From the NCBI GenBank assembly GCA_020650975.1, contig JAIPMN010007748.1, positions 1-50,801 on the forward strand: DNA of 50,801 bases, in the 5' to 3' direction. How positions within the stretch are numbered: the stretch's first letter is position 1; each line of letters begins with the position of its first letter. The translations under genes and the position numbers were made by a program. This document shows positions 11,901 to 23,900 of the stretch, piece after piece. A model generated the notes under the pieces. It did not search any database, had not been told where the DNA came from, and saw nothing but the letters and a program-made list of their open reading frames with translations. Origin of the DNA: Apostichopus californicus (taxonomy: Eukaryota > Echinodermata > Holothuroidea > Aspidochirotida > Stichopodidae).

Positions 11901-14900
11901 GCTTCTTAACAGCATCTAGCACTGGTGAAAGGGAATCGATTAAACAAGTTACGCCAGTAGAGGATTTAGCAAAACTGTATTTCAAAGCTCAGGTAGTCTT
12001 GGGTCATTTCTTAATTAACATATCAAAATGTTACACTACCCCAAGAAAAAGTCCAATCAAATGTGTAGTGCAACCTTCCAGACAAATATCACAGAGGCAT
12101 TTTTTCAGCTTGTCCAGATGATGCAACAAGCTGTTCATTAGCATTATTGAACGGTAAATGATGATAGCAAACACAGCCTGGACTTATGTCATAAGCAGCC
12201 ACCGTCATTTAAGACAATCATTCTATCCCAAGGATCACTGACATAGATCGGTAGCAAGAAATTGGATACTTTCACAAGCAAAAGATTTTCATTAAAATGC
12301 GTTATTCCATTTCTTTGTCATCAAACCTCCAATTGGGTTTGGAACTTTCTTCGCCATTCTTGAATGTTTCTGAAAGTAGAGTCAGTCCGGCTTTATGAGA
12401 CGACAAATAAGTAACTTCCCTCGCTGTGTTTTCCTTGCCTGTGTTTTCGGTCGCTAAATGTTTCTTTGTACGACATTGGATTTCACATCGTCCTGTCACT
12501 GTAAAGATGTAATTTCATCGTCGGTCTTAAAAAGATAAATGAATCGATAATTACTATCCACGGAAAGATTTTTACCTTTCTTAAGACCTTCATACAACAT
12601 TCTCTTCTTTTGCTTGGCTGAAGGATTCCTGCGGTCGACGATTCTTTCGTGGCGTTTTAGAGACCTCAATTTCTTTCCTAGAACAGACAAAGAAGATCTT
12701 CTGATTCGCCAAAAGAATATCACTGACAATTTGTTTGCAAATTCAACCTGTACCAAGCAAAACTTGATGAATCTTTAGGGATTTACTGGGTCCTTTACTG
12801 GGTCCCTTACTGGGTCCAATACTAGGTCCAATACTGGGTCCAATACTAGGTCCCTTACTGGGTCCCATATTGGGTCCAATACCGGGTCCCTTACCGGGTC
12901 CCTTACCGGGTCCTTACCGGGTCCTTACCGGGTCCCTTACCGGGTCCTATACTGGGTCCCTTACTGGGTCCCTTACTCGGTCCCTTACTGGGTCCCATGC
13001 CGGGTCCCATACCGGGTCCAATACTGGGTCCCTTACTGGGTCCCATACTGGGTCCCTTACTGGGTCCTCACTGGGTCTCTTACTGGGTCCCTTACTGGGT
13101 CCTATACTGGGTCCCTTACTCGGTCCCTTACTGGGTACCTTACTGGGTCCCTTACTGGGTCCTATACTGGGTCCTATACTGGGTCCCTTACTGGGTCCCT
13201 TACTAGGTCCTATAATGGATCAGGCAGAAAGGGTAACAACTCACGGCTGGAACCAAAGACCAAACCATACCTCCCATTTTTATTTTCACTCCTCAAAGAG
13301 TATATGTCCCCCTTTCTGGTAGTGTGCCACCAAAGATAAACCATACCTCCCATCTTTATTTTCCTCCTCAAAGAGTATCCGTCCCCCTTTCCGGTAGTGT
13401 CCACCCCTTTCCCTCAATCCCAACCCTCCCATACTCTCTCATTATCAACAATTGGCAATGATTACGTTGAAGCAAAGGAACACAGTCTCTTTGCCCATTT
13501 TTCTCTTTCCATCCTTTCCTATCACCTCCAACCACCAGCTATTCCCCTCTTTTTGATGGCTGACAAGAGTGAAAGGAAACCACAGAATGACCGATATCTT
13601 ATATATCAGAGAGTGTAGACAAATTTGAACTCTGTATATTCTCTATATTCGTTATAGATCAGAGAGTGTAGACAAATCTGAACTCTATATATTCTATCTA
13701 TTTGTTATAGATCAGAGAGTGTAGACAAATCTGAACTCTATTTATTCTATATATTCGTTATAGATCAGAGAGTGCTGATAATTCTGAATTCTTACTCTCT
13801 TCTTTCTCTCTCAGTTCATCAGCTAACTTCCGTCTCTCCTCGGCTTGTACTTTCCTCCTTCGCACGGTGAGCTCGAATTCTCTCCTCGAGGCTTCTTCCT
13901 CTTTCTGCCTCTCCTCCTCCTCATGATCCAACAATGCTTTCACTTTCTCCTATGTGACAAACATACAGGTTACAGTTTGTGTTACGGTCCACGTTAGAGA
14001 AAATCAGAATGTGTCCTGAATAAACTAGAAATAATCAATATGGTCAGCAAATATGAAGCTTGTACACTTCTTTAATTACAAACTTGCGCCTCCCCCGCCC
14101 CTCTACCCCACCCCCCCTCCCAAAAAAAATTCAACTTTGGAATACTGAGACACTCGATGTATGACACCACCTTCCCAAATATATCTGGAAATTTTGGAAC
14201 TTTAAACGCTGCCAGTGAACAAGCTTAAGATGCTGTGACTACTTTAGCATGCTAACCCATTTTACCCAAAACCGGTTTAATTTGCTGTGAAAGTTATTCC
14301 AACAAAAATTTCACTGTTCAGTACTAGTGCTGATAGTTGTAATCGATTAATCGCCACTAGTCGCAATTACACTTTGGAAGTTTGATTTATCACGCTCAAA
14401 ACCTAACTTGCGATTACTCGACTACAAGCATCATAATCTGCTTTGGAAAAATAGCCTAACCTATCAAATAAAATACTAAAGCAGTTTGTCAGCAAATATC
14501 GCAATGGTACAGGTTCTCACAATGCTTCACTAGCACTGTGCTGTGTTAAAAATCGGCAAGCACCTGCTCTGGTTAGATTCATGCGTTAACTTGTTAGTTA
14601 TACGATTGTTGTGCAGTGCAACATTTAGTCCTAGCAATGTTTAATCATTGCTCATAGCCGCAAATTCGTAATAATTAATCTTTTAAGATTGCCCAAAGTA
14701 TTTGCCATTTCTTCAAACATGTTTCCAATTACTTTATTACTGGCTTGGTTCACATTTATCAAATTTCTGATTTGGTTTTCTGTCTAGATAGAATGGTTGG
14801 TAATACCATCATTACCTCTTCATTCTGCTTAGATCTATTCACAGATATAACATCAAACACCCAGGATTTCTGTCTAGATAAAATGGTTGGTGATACCATC

Positions 14901-17900
14901 ATTACCTCTTCATTCTGCTTAGATCTATTCACAGATATTACATCAAACACCCAGGTTTTCTGTCTAGATAAAATGGTTGGTAATACCATCATTACCTCTT
15001 CATTCTGCTTAGATCTATTCACAGATATAACATCAAACACCCAGGTTTTCTGTCTAGATAAAATGGTTGGTAATACCATCATTACCTCTTCATTCTGCTT
15101 AGATCTATTCACAGATATTACATCAAACACCCAGGTTTTCTGTCTAGATAAAATGGTTGGTAATACCATCATAACCCATTTCATTCTGCTTAGATCTATT
15201 CACAGATATAACATCAAACACCCAGGTTTTCTGTCTAGATAAAATAGTTGGTAATACCATCATTACCTCTTCATTCTGCTTAGATCTATTCACAGATATA
15301 ACATCAAACACCCAGGTTTTCTGTCTAGATAGAATGGTTGGTAATACCATCATAACCCATTTCATTCTGCTTAGATCTATTCACAGATATAACATCAAAC
15401 TAGTGTTCGACCGATAATCGGTTAGACAATCGGCATCGGGCCGATTATCAGACAATCGGTAAATAATCGGCATCGGCAAAATCCATTGCGCTACCGATTA
15501 TTTGGAACCGATTATTACGTTCCACATAAAGGATTGTATTTTCCGCGCTTTTGATACACCACAACCTTAACGGGAGAAAAATTTAGATCATTCGATTCAA
15601 TGCTATTCATAGCCGGGGAAGGTGCGCTAATCTACCGTGTAACGGTATCGCAAGTCCCTCGCGCGAGTTTGTACAAATGCGGATCGATACACTATCCAGT
15701 TTTGGCAGTTAACATCATACAGTATACCCGCGATAAGCTTAGGGGGACGACGTAAGAATTTTTTTTTCACTACGCTTCTTGCGTCTAACAAAACCTCCTG
15801 TTATCATGTTAAACGATTGATAAGAAAGATTAATTGTCTCGACTAAGTATAAAAACCAAATCAATATACTTTTGAACCACTTTGGCCGTTTCACCGTAGG
15901 TGAAAACTGGAAAGTGAAAACAATAACATTAGGCTTTGTTCATTGTGAGTTCTACGTACATTAGGCTAGTCTGGCTAGAGAACGGTTGAGTTTCATAACT
16001 GTTCAGTTTGAAAATGCGCCCAAGACTTTACAAATGGCATAAAATGATGAAATCAAGGCGCCAAATACTCCTAAAATTCCCTAAGCACGTTTGGCGACAG
16101 TCCTCAGTAGTTCTACTGCATTACAGTATTTTATGATTAGGCAAACATTCTTACGCATATTTTTGCGAAGAAACTTTTATCCCCTGACCGCATGTACTGT
16201 GTACATAGAAATTGATAAGGACTGTGTACCATACGTGCTAAAATAACTCCTCACCGCAACCGACTAAAAGCAAGTCTGATTTCCAGTGACACGCGCGACA
16301 AAGTCAATGGGACTTTAGTGTGTGATTTCTCCCACATGTAGTTAAGTCAATGGAGAAGCGCCATTGACTTACTGTGTATGATCGTTTGAAACAACGTTCG
16401 ATCGGAAGTTTTACCGCGCAGATGATAATTATTGAAAACTTGAATCAAACGTACGGGATTGTTTTATTTTTCATAATAAAATAAAACTGTTAGCAAACTG
16501 CTTATCCACTAAAGAGCATGTGTAAGAATATGTGTAAGAGTAAGTTGGCCTGACGTTTCGATCCTGCTAGGATCGAAACGTTTGGCCAACTTACTCTTAC
16601 ACATTATTTTTCATATCAGATTATATATTTCGATATCAGCTAACGAAATAACGAATATTTTACTTAGGTGCGATATACTTTTCTCTTTATTTACGTTGGA
16701 GTTGCAACACTGATAATGGTTTTAATAGCAGTTGTAAAAGCTGTCCCTAACTTTTTTCCCCTGTAGTCTGTACAGCACTGTCATTAACTGTGTTGTGGCG
16801 GGATTGCAATATTGCGACTCCTCGTTATAATCGTACAGCGCCCCATGTATGTATTACAGTGTTCTTTACTTGCTCCATTTATCTTTACTGTGAAAAGTTA
16901 AGTCGTTCGTTTACATCTTTGATTGTATTGGCCTAGAAGTTGGTAATCATGCATAACATTAAATCATACATTAGGCCAGTTCCACGAAAATTTTGAAATA
17001 ATCGGTAATCGGTAATCGGCATCGGCCGATTGTCACAGGAATTAATCGGTAATCGGTAAAACCGATTGTCATACAATCGGTCGAACACTACATCAAACAC
17101 CCAGGTTTTCTGTCTAGATAAAATAGTTGGTAATACCATCATAACCCATTTCTTTCTGCCTAGATCTATTCACAGATATTTCATCAAACACCCAGTTTCT
17201 CTGTTTTGAATAAAATCACTAAATAATGTCGTTCTTACCTCTTCTACTTGCTTAGATTTCTTCACAGCTATTCTAGATGACGTCCTCTTTGGTGCTAAAT
17301 CTTGAAGTTTCCTCCTCAGTTCTCGTTCCTGCATGAATACAGTTAAGAGAGAGCAATAGAGTTAAAACAACTGTCAAGGCATGTTGGGCACAACAGTCCC
17401 TCATCCATTGCTGCCAAGAACTGACAGGTTTGGAAAAGCTACATATACAAAGTACCCCCTCGTGAGTGATCCAGTTTTTCCAAAACCCGTAGGGCTACAA
17501 ACAAATCATTTCTGAACTGACTCGATATGTTAACCCCCCAACTTGAATAGTCTCCACACAGTTACTTTACCAAAGAAGAAATATTTAAACTACAAAACAC
17601 ATATAGATAGCCTTCTAGAGATATTTTTCAAAATGTAGCTTTCTAACAAAGAAAGAAGAAAAAAAAAAAAAAGCCAAATTATGCCTATTATGCTCTAAAA
17701 TGCCAGGCAAAACTATGCAAATATGTAATAAGCTGTGTATCAAAGTTGAAAAATATTATAACTTCCAGTATTTCTGGAGAAAGGTTTTTTTTTTTTTTTA
17801 AATCAATATATCTTCGCACAAATACACAAAATCTACAAAAGTCGCACAAATATACAATATACAAAATCTCCGCACAAAATATCTTCCCACAAATAAAAAT

Positions 17901-20900
17901 CAAATCTTCGTTCAACCACAAGATGAGTTTCTCCATTTTAGAACGCAATTACATAACAGGGCTGACAACGCCATTAACATTTCTTTCATAATTTGCTTTC
18001 ACTTGTCTAATTATCAAGGTAATTATCTTTCTTTTTTTTTATTTATTAATTAATTAATTTTAATTTTTTTTTTTTTTTTATATTAATTTTTAACCTGTGT
18101 CAAATTTATTCTTCATATTCATTTTCTAAGGGTTTTGTCTTTTTGTTGTCATTGTAAAGCACTCTTGAACATAAAAGCATGAAAATAGCGCTATATAAAT
18201 TTGGTAAATAATAATATAATAATAATAATCAAGATTTCGATTCTACTGACTTTTGCATATATTTCAGGGGTTTTTCCACCGATACTTGTATTAAGACGTT
18301 AAAATAAGACCTGTTATCTGGAAGCCTTTACTACTGACCTTGGCAGTGAATAGAGTATGGATAGCTGGCAGGAAGTTTTCTGCTAGTACTTGGTAGAGTT
18401 CCTTCTCACACTTGACTTTACTTTTCTTGAGACTGTCTGTCAACGCTTGCCAATCCTCCTCCGTCTGGCAAATGACCTGTCCGCACCGGATAGACCAAAA
18501 TGAAATATTAAATTATGGTGATGCAGGGGTGCCAGCAGGGTTTGCCCCTAGGGCCTAAACGTTGTGGGGACTTGGATGTCCCATAGACTATCTAAGCTTA
18601 TGTTGGGACTTTATGAAAATCCAGAGAAAAAATTGCGGTATAGTCTCCAATTTGCGTATACTACAGTGTGTTAGGATAATAGTTAGAAATTCGCGGAAAA
18701 AGCTCATGCCTGTTTCAACTGGGACGGAAAGATCGTGTGGAGCTGGAACCAAATTTCAAAATCGGGAAAAAGCCAGAATTCTGGCTATTGACGGAATTCT
18801 GGCATCCCTGGTGATGATTTGTGATATATGAGGCTTTAAAAGGCTCTTGCAACTTTTAATTTATTCTTAATGTTACAGCTAACTTTTTCACTCCATGTTG
18901 TAATGTTTTTTTTTGTGGGGGGAGGGAAGGGGAGGTCTCAGTATTGGATATGCTGCAATCAGTGTTGTTTGCTATTTCAACTGCTGTATGAGTACAACAA
19001 CAAGTGCAGTGAATGTTCTGTAGGTCTTGTAAAGCCTGCTCCACAGTGCCAGACTGAACAAGACGCAACTCAACCAGACTTAAACTGATCCCCCTTCCCC
19101 ATCCCCTTCTGGCCCCATTACGGGGCCGATGAGCCCACGCTCTAGCAACTGTTATCTTTTGTGCTCTTTAAGGTCATATGCAAAAGCATTTCCCCATAAT
19201 CCCTGATCACCCAATGAAACCCAAAAGAGTTGAATTACACCGACCTGCCATTTGGCTATTTCTGGCTCCTCTTCGCTGGAACTGGACTCTGAGCTGCTGG
19301 ACGATTCGTCCTCGTTGCTCCAGACCGTTGATTCCGCGGGCTTCCTCTTCTTGACTGGTGGAGGGCGGTCTTCGTCGTCGCTGCTGTCGTCTCTCTTTCC
19401 TTTGACTCGTCCTCTCGGCGAGTCTCCCCTCCCGCCGCTGTTCTTCCTCTTGCCGTTCTTGCCACCTTGGACGCTGCCCTTTGACCTCTTCATGTCGGCC
19501 AATGAGATGCTTTCGTCGGTCTCGCTCCGACTGGCTTTACCGTTCCCGTTCCGTTTCCCTTTCGATCCTTTCCCGGCCGGAGCCTCTGCCTCCAGTCTCG
19601 CAATCTCTTTCTTTGTTAGTTTCTTACCCTTTGCTCCTTTCTTTGTAACCGCACTCTTTTCGTCTTTCCTGCCGTTTTGAATCTTCCCATCATCATCTCT
19701 TGAGGTACTCGTGTTTCTTCCTCCTTTCTTTGTCGCCGCCTTCTCCCCATCCAACTGCCTGCCTCTCTTCTTGGTGGTCGCCGGAGTTCCTCTGCCCTTC
19801 TTCCCGGTCGGGCTCGCCATCTTAGATAAGGGGACGTCATCGTCGTCGTCGTCTTCATCGCTGTCATATGGAATTAAAGAAACAGAAGCGGTTCGGTAAA
19901 ACCACGGTTCATTTGGCTTGTAGTGAAACATCCTGACCTAAAATAGCTGGGTCAGATATTTAAACCATGGTTCATTTGGCTTGTAGTGAAACATCCCCTA
20001 CCTGAAATGGTGGGTCAGATATTCCTTGCATGTTCATCCATGACTCATAGACAGCAACACTTTGTTTGGCCGCTTTTGCATATTAAAGTTTCTTGTCTCC
20101 CCCAGAGACCCAATTTCATGCTTGCTATGGCCGAGTTCAGTTTTATCACCCATCTCGCCCACGGATCCCTTCTCATGATGACCCCCCCTCATTACCAAAG
20201 CAGTATCTTGCGACCCATCCAGCCATCAGTTACAACTTAACTTGTCGTACAATCTATACACTCTGTGCAGCCAAATTTGTAATAAGCTTCTACGATTAGA
20301 AAGATTTCACTTTGAGAAGGTGAGCAAGAACAGAAACTTGGCTTCCCAAAAATACTGTTGGGCAATGGAAGCTGTCATATCTTTGCTTGGAAAACTGGAA
20401 CAGATGCCACCAGTTTGATATAAGCACATGCAGTCCCACCCCTTACCTCCCCCCCCCCCCCTGGGCCCAATACACACATTCATTAATTGGATACAGAGGA
20501 TCCTACCCATGAATAATAATGAACTGAGATAACCACTTCATTACTTTACATGAAAGCCTGATAGTGACACCTTGACTTTAATAATGAAAATGTTACAAAT
20601 ATCTTGGGTTTTCTAGTCCTAGGTTTATTTACCTCTCTGCCACTCTGCTGTTTTTCTTCTTTTTTCTTCCAGGTGTTGTTGTTGTTGTGGTCTCTTTTCC
20701 CTTTGTTCCTTTCTTGCCGGAGGTTTTAACTGTTTTACCCTTCCCCTTCTTCGCAAGTGGCTCTGGACTGCAAAATTAGAATAATTAAAAAATTAACCAT
20801 TTTGTCTCTTTTCTGGTGTGTTGCAGTGTCTTATATGAAGTACTTAAAGTCATGTTTTGGAAGGGATACTGGATACCAATTTTTGCTGTTTGCCTTCCAA

Positions 20901-23900
20901 AACATCCTCTTAAGTGGTGAACCACAACCTAAGGGTCGCAACAACAACCTAAAGGGTCGCAACACTATGTTTGTGGGTCGCAAAGGAGTTTCGTTGGGGT
21001 CGCAATATCATTGCAGGAATCACAACAACAAAAATTTTAATTTGCTTGCAACCCTGGACACTGCAGTGCGTGTTCATCTCAAGATTGTATCTTCTCCTCT
21101 TCACGGCCAAGATGGAAGAACTTGCGGCAAGAAAGCAAAGCCATATTTTCCGGTGGCGTTACGATGGGTTGGAAGGAGATGAACAATGGGGTCACTGCCC
21201 AATGCCAAAAATTTTCGGCTGGGTCTAGGCCTAAAACGGTCGCTGACTACAGCTCTAAACATTAGTGACGATGTGTCCTGAATGTTCCACCGAGCCTTGT
21301 AGTACCAGCACAACAGCGTCAGTTACAGAAGGTAGACATGTACATAGCCTGTACATGTACACTTATTGTGGCTATGAGTACCAGTAAAATGTTCAGGGCA
21401 AAAGGTGCCGGTACGAGCAATTTATCTTGCAAGAGTACAGTATCTGTACTTGATTTCCCACATGTCAGGAGTACAAGTTGGACATCCACAAGGGCCAGTA
21501 CAAACTGTTCAAGTACTGTATACAAGTAAATGTGCAAACTGTATGTAACTCTAGTTGTAGTCTTCACATGGACAATATACTATCGACCAGGATCAAACAT
21601 CAAATTATTCCAAATTAGCCAATCATAAAGCAATACAAGTTTTGTCGGGAACAGAATGAGGGAAAGCTATTAAACTGCATTTTTTTTTTTGGTCACCGAC
21701 TGTTAAAAAGCGAAACAGTGGCCATTTACACTAGGCCATCAAGTTTAACCAACCTACAGAGCGCATTTTATTCAACCGGGCGAAATGAAACTCCTTCCTA
21801 AAGTTTTTCCGAGACATGAATCTTACTGAGGGAGTTACTGCTGATATCAACATTAGAGTCTGAATGTTTCGTCACCAGTACTTTTCTCATATTGCAGAAT
21901 GCACTGTACAAGTGCAAACTGGCTATAACTCTAGTTGTAGTCTTCACAAAGACAAGTTTTGTCATGGACAATATACTATCGTCCAGTATCAGACATCAAA
22001 TTATTCCAAATTAGCCAATCATAAAGCAATACAAGTTTTGTCGGGAACAGAATAAGGGAAGGCTATTAAACTGCATTTTTTTTTTGGTCACTGACTGTTA
22101 AAAAACGAAACAGTGGCCGTTTACATTAGGCCATCAAGTTTAACCAACCTACAGGAGCGTATTTTATTCAACCGGACGAAATGAAACTCCTTCCTAAAGT
22201 TTTTCCAAGACATGAATCTTACTGAGGGAGTTACTGCTGATATCAACATTAGAGTCTGAATGTTTCGTCACCAGTATTTTTCTGATATTGCAGAATGCAC
22301 CGTATGTATACATGTAAGAGCAACAAATACTATTTAATTGAAAATAAATCAATATTTACTCAAATAACGAAATAGGGCAGACAGCAACATCAACATTTCT
22401 TTCATAATTTCCTTTCACTTGTTTAATTATCAAGGTAATTATCAAGATTTGATTCTACTGACTTTTGCATATATTTCATTTAATTATCAAGGTAATTATC
22501 TAGAGTTGATTACTGACTTTTCTATATGTTTCACAGATATTTGCAGATATTTTCTAAAGGTGCAAGAGAAATTGTACAAAGTGCAAAATGGGAGACAAGG
22601 AATTTTCTTTCAGGAAAGCAAAGCAAAAATTGGCCAAAAAAAGTGCAGGTTTTCTAGAGGAGCATTAATTATTTTGATACTACTTTACAGAAGTAGATTT
22701 TAAAGTGTAACTTTAGTATATATACTGTAAGGTAAAGATATCTTGGCCAATATGATCATCCAACGAGCAAAGTAACACACAATAAACAAAAACTCATAGC
22801 TTCCCAGCCCAGATGTTAACATCTTGTGTTCTTTCATATCTGCTCGGTTTTGAGAAGTCAAGGAATATTAAACCATTAGTTCATTTATTACATTATATAT
22901 TGATCATGTGTTCATTAGGTTCACTCTTTCAATACTTAACGTACACATCTGCCACATCATCGGGAAGCATTGAAATATATGGGTTTTTTTTTTTAAAGGC
23001 ATGATATTTCATGCAGACAGACCCTAATGGCTGTGCAGTATCTTGGCAAGAAGGAGGTGGTCAAGGTTATCCCCCCCATCCCTCCCCCCCCTGTGGTACG
23101 ATATAGAGTTTCATAATGTTTCATTTGAAGGGCAAGGTTTTTGCATCAAACATCTGTTTGGGGCTATCCTAATGTAGAGTGACTGTAAAGTATATGTACA
23201 TTACAAGCTACCATAGTTTCTTACAAATTGCTTCCTTAAACCATCAGGGTTTCATTTTTCTCTGCAGAGTAATCAACTTCGACCGCACGGTATAAATACT
23301 TTGTGACATTACTGCACCGGAGCAAACTAACAGCATGTTCATTTGTGTGTATGTGTGTGTATGCATGTGGGAAGTGGGGAGGGGGCGGGGACGGGGGAGG
23401 GAAGAGCACCTAGCAAAAATATAAACCAGCTAGCATTTAACATCTCTGTCATCATCATTAAGAGACGTGTTAAACAATTAGTTGAGAATACAAATAATAC
23501 AGTAAACAGAGCCGTAAAGTAACTGCAGTTTTGGCAGAACAATTGACTTGCATTTCAACTATTCGTCGAAAAATTAAAAAGACTGGAGGAAGGTAAGAAG
23601 CCATGCTCTTTGTTTGTTCCATGCTAGGATGCATAATTTGTACAAACACACACGCACTCGTGTACGTACACACACATGTACATACAGGTACACACACATG
23701 CAGCGCTTACACTGACTCTTCCTCATCCTCAGAGACCATATTTTGACTGATGGCCAAGTTCTTCCGTAAGGCTTGAAGAAAACACCTGATGGAAAGTATT
23801 TTGTTAGGGTAGAATGGGTCAGTATAACATTAGGCTTGAGTTGAGTCCGGAAAAACATTGAAATCTCAAGTACGACCACATTGCAAGTAGATACAAACAT

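Larger units (their letters stand above)
17972..22479. repeat. Dispersed repeat pair (about 17972-18270 and 22389-22479)
   Basis: AACATTTCTTTCATAATTT, CAAGGTAATTATC, and TTCTACTGACTTTTGCATAT with ATTTCA are shared in the same order. The left copy is interrupted by the SINE-like insertion. A half copy of the AATTATCAAGGTAATTATC part follows at about 22482-22530. The positions given span both members. Confidence 0.75.

Noticed and set aside
11922..11985. Upstream extension of the bromodomain exon (starting [11 protein letters not shown])
   Set aside because: A good acceptor (cctttcaccag) at 11922 matches the phase of exon 11, and the vertebrate alignment begins at LDAV. The extension is intron.
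12870..13322. Gly/Pro/Leu repeat open frame of 150 residues
   Set aside because: This is a translation of the 12-bp minisatellite in a CECR2 intron.
14745..15365. Long repetitive open frames on both strands (about 140-165 residues)
   Set aside because: They follow from the 90-bp minisatellite, whose length is a multiple of three. No family is matched, and the plus and minus frames are equally open.
13602..15400. Possible CRISPR array from regularly spaced repeats
   Set aside because: The repeats are head-to-tail minisatellites without unique spacers, in introns of an animal gene.
19252..19899. Plus-strand open frames rich in Ser, Phe and Leu opposite CECR2 exon 7
   Set aside because: They are antisense shadows of a compositionally biased exon, with no start or splice context and no domain.
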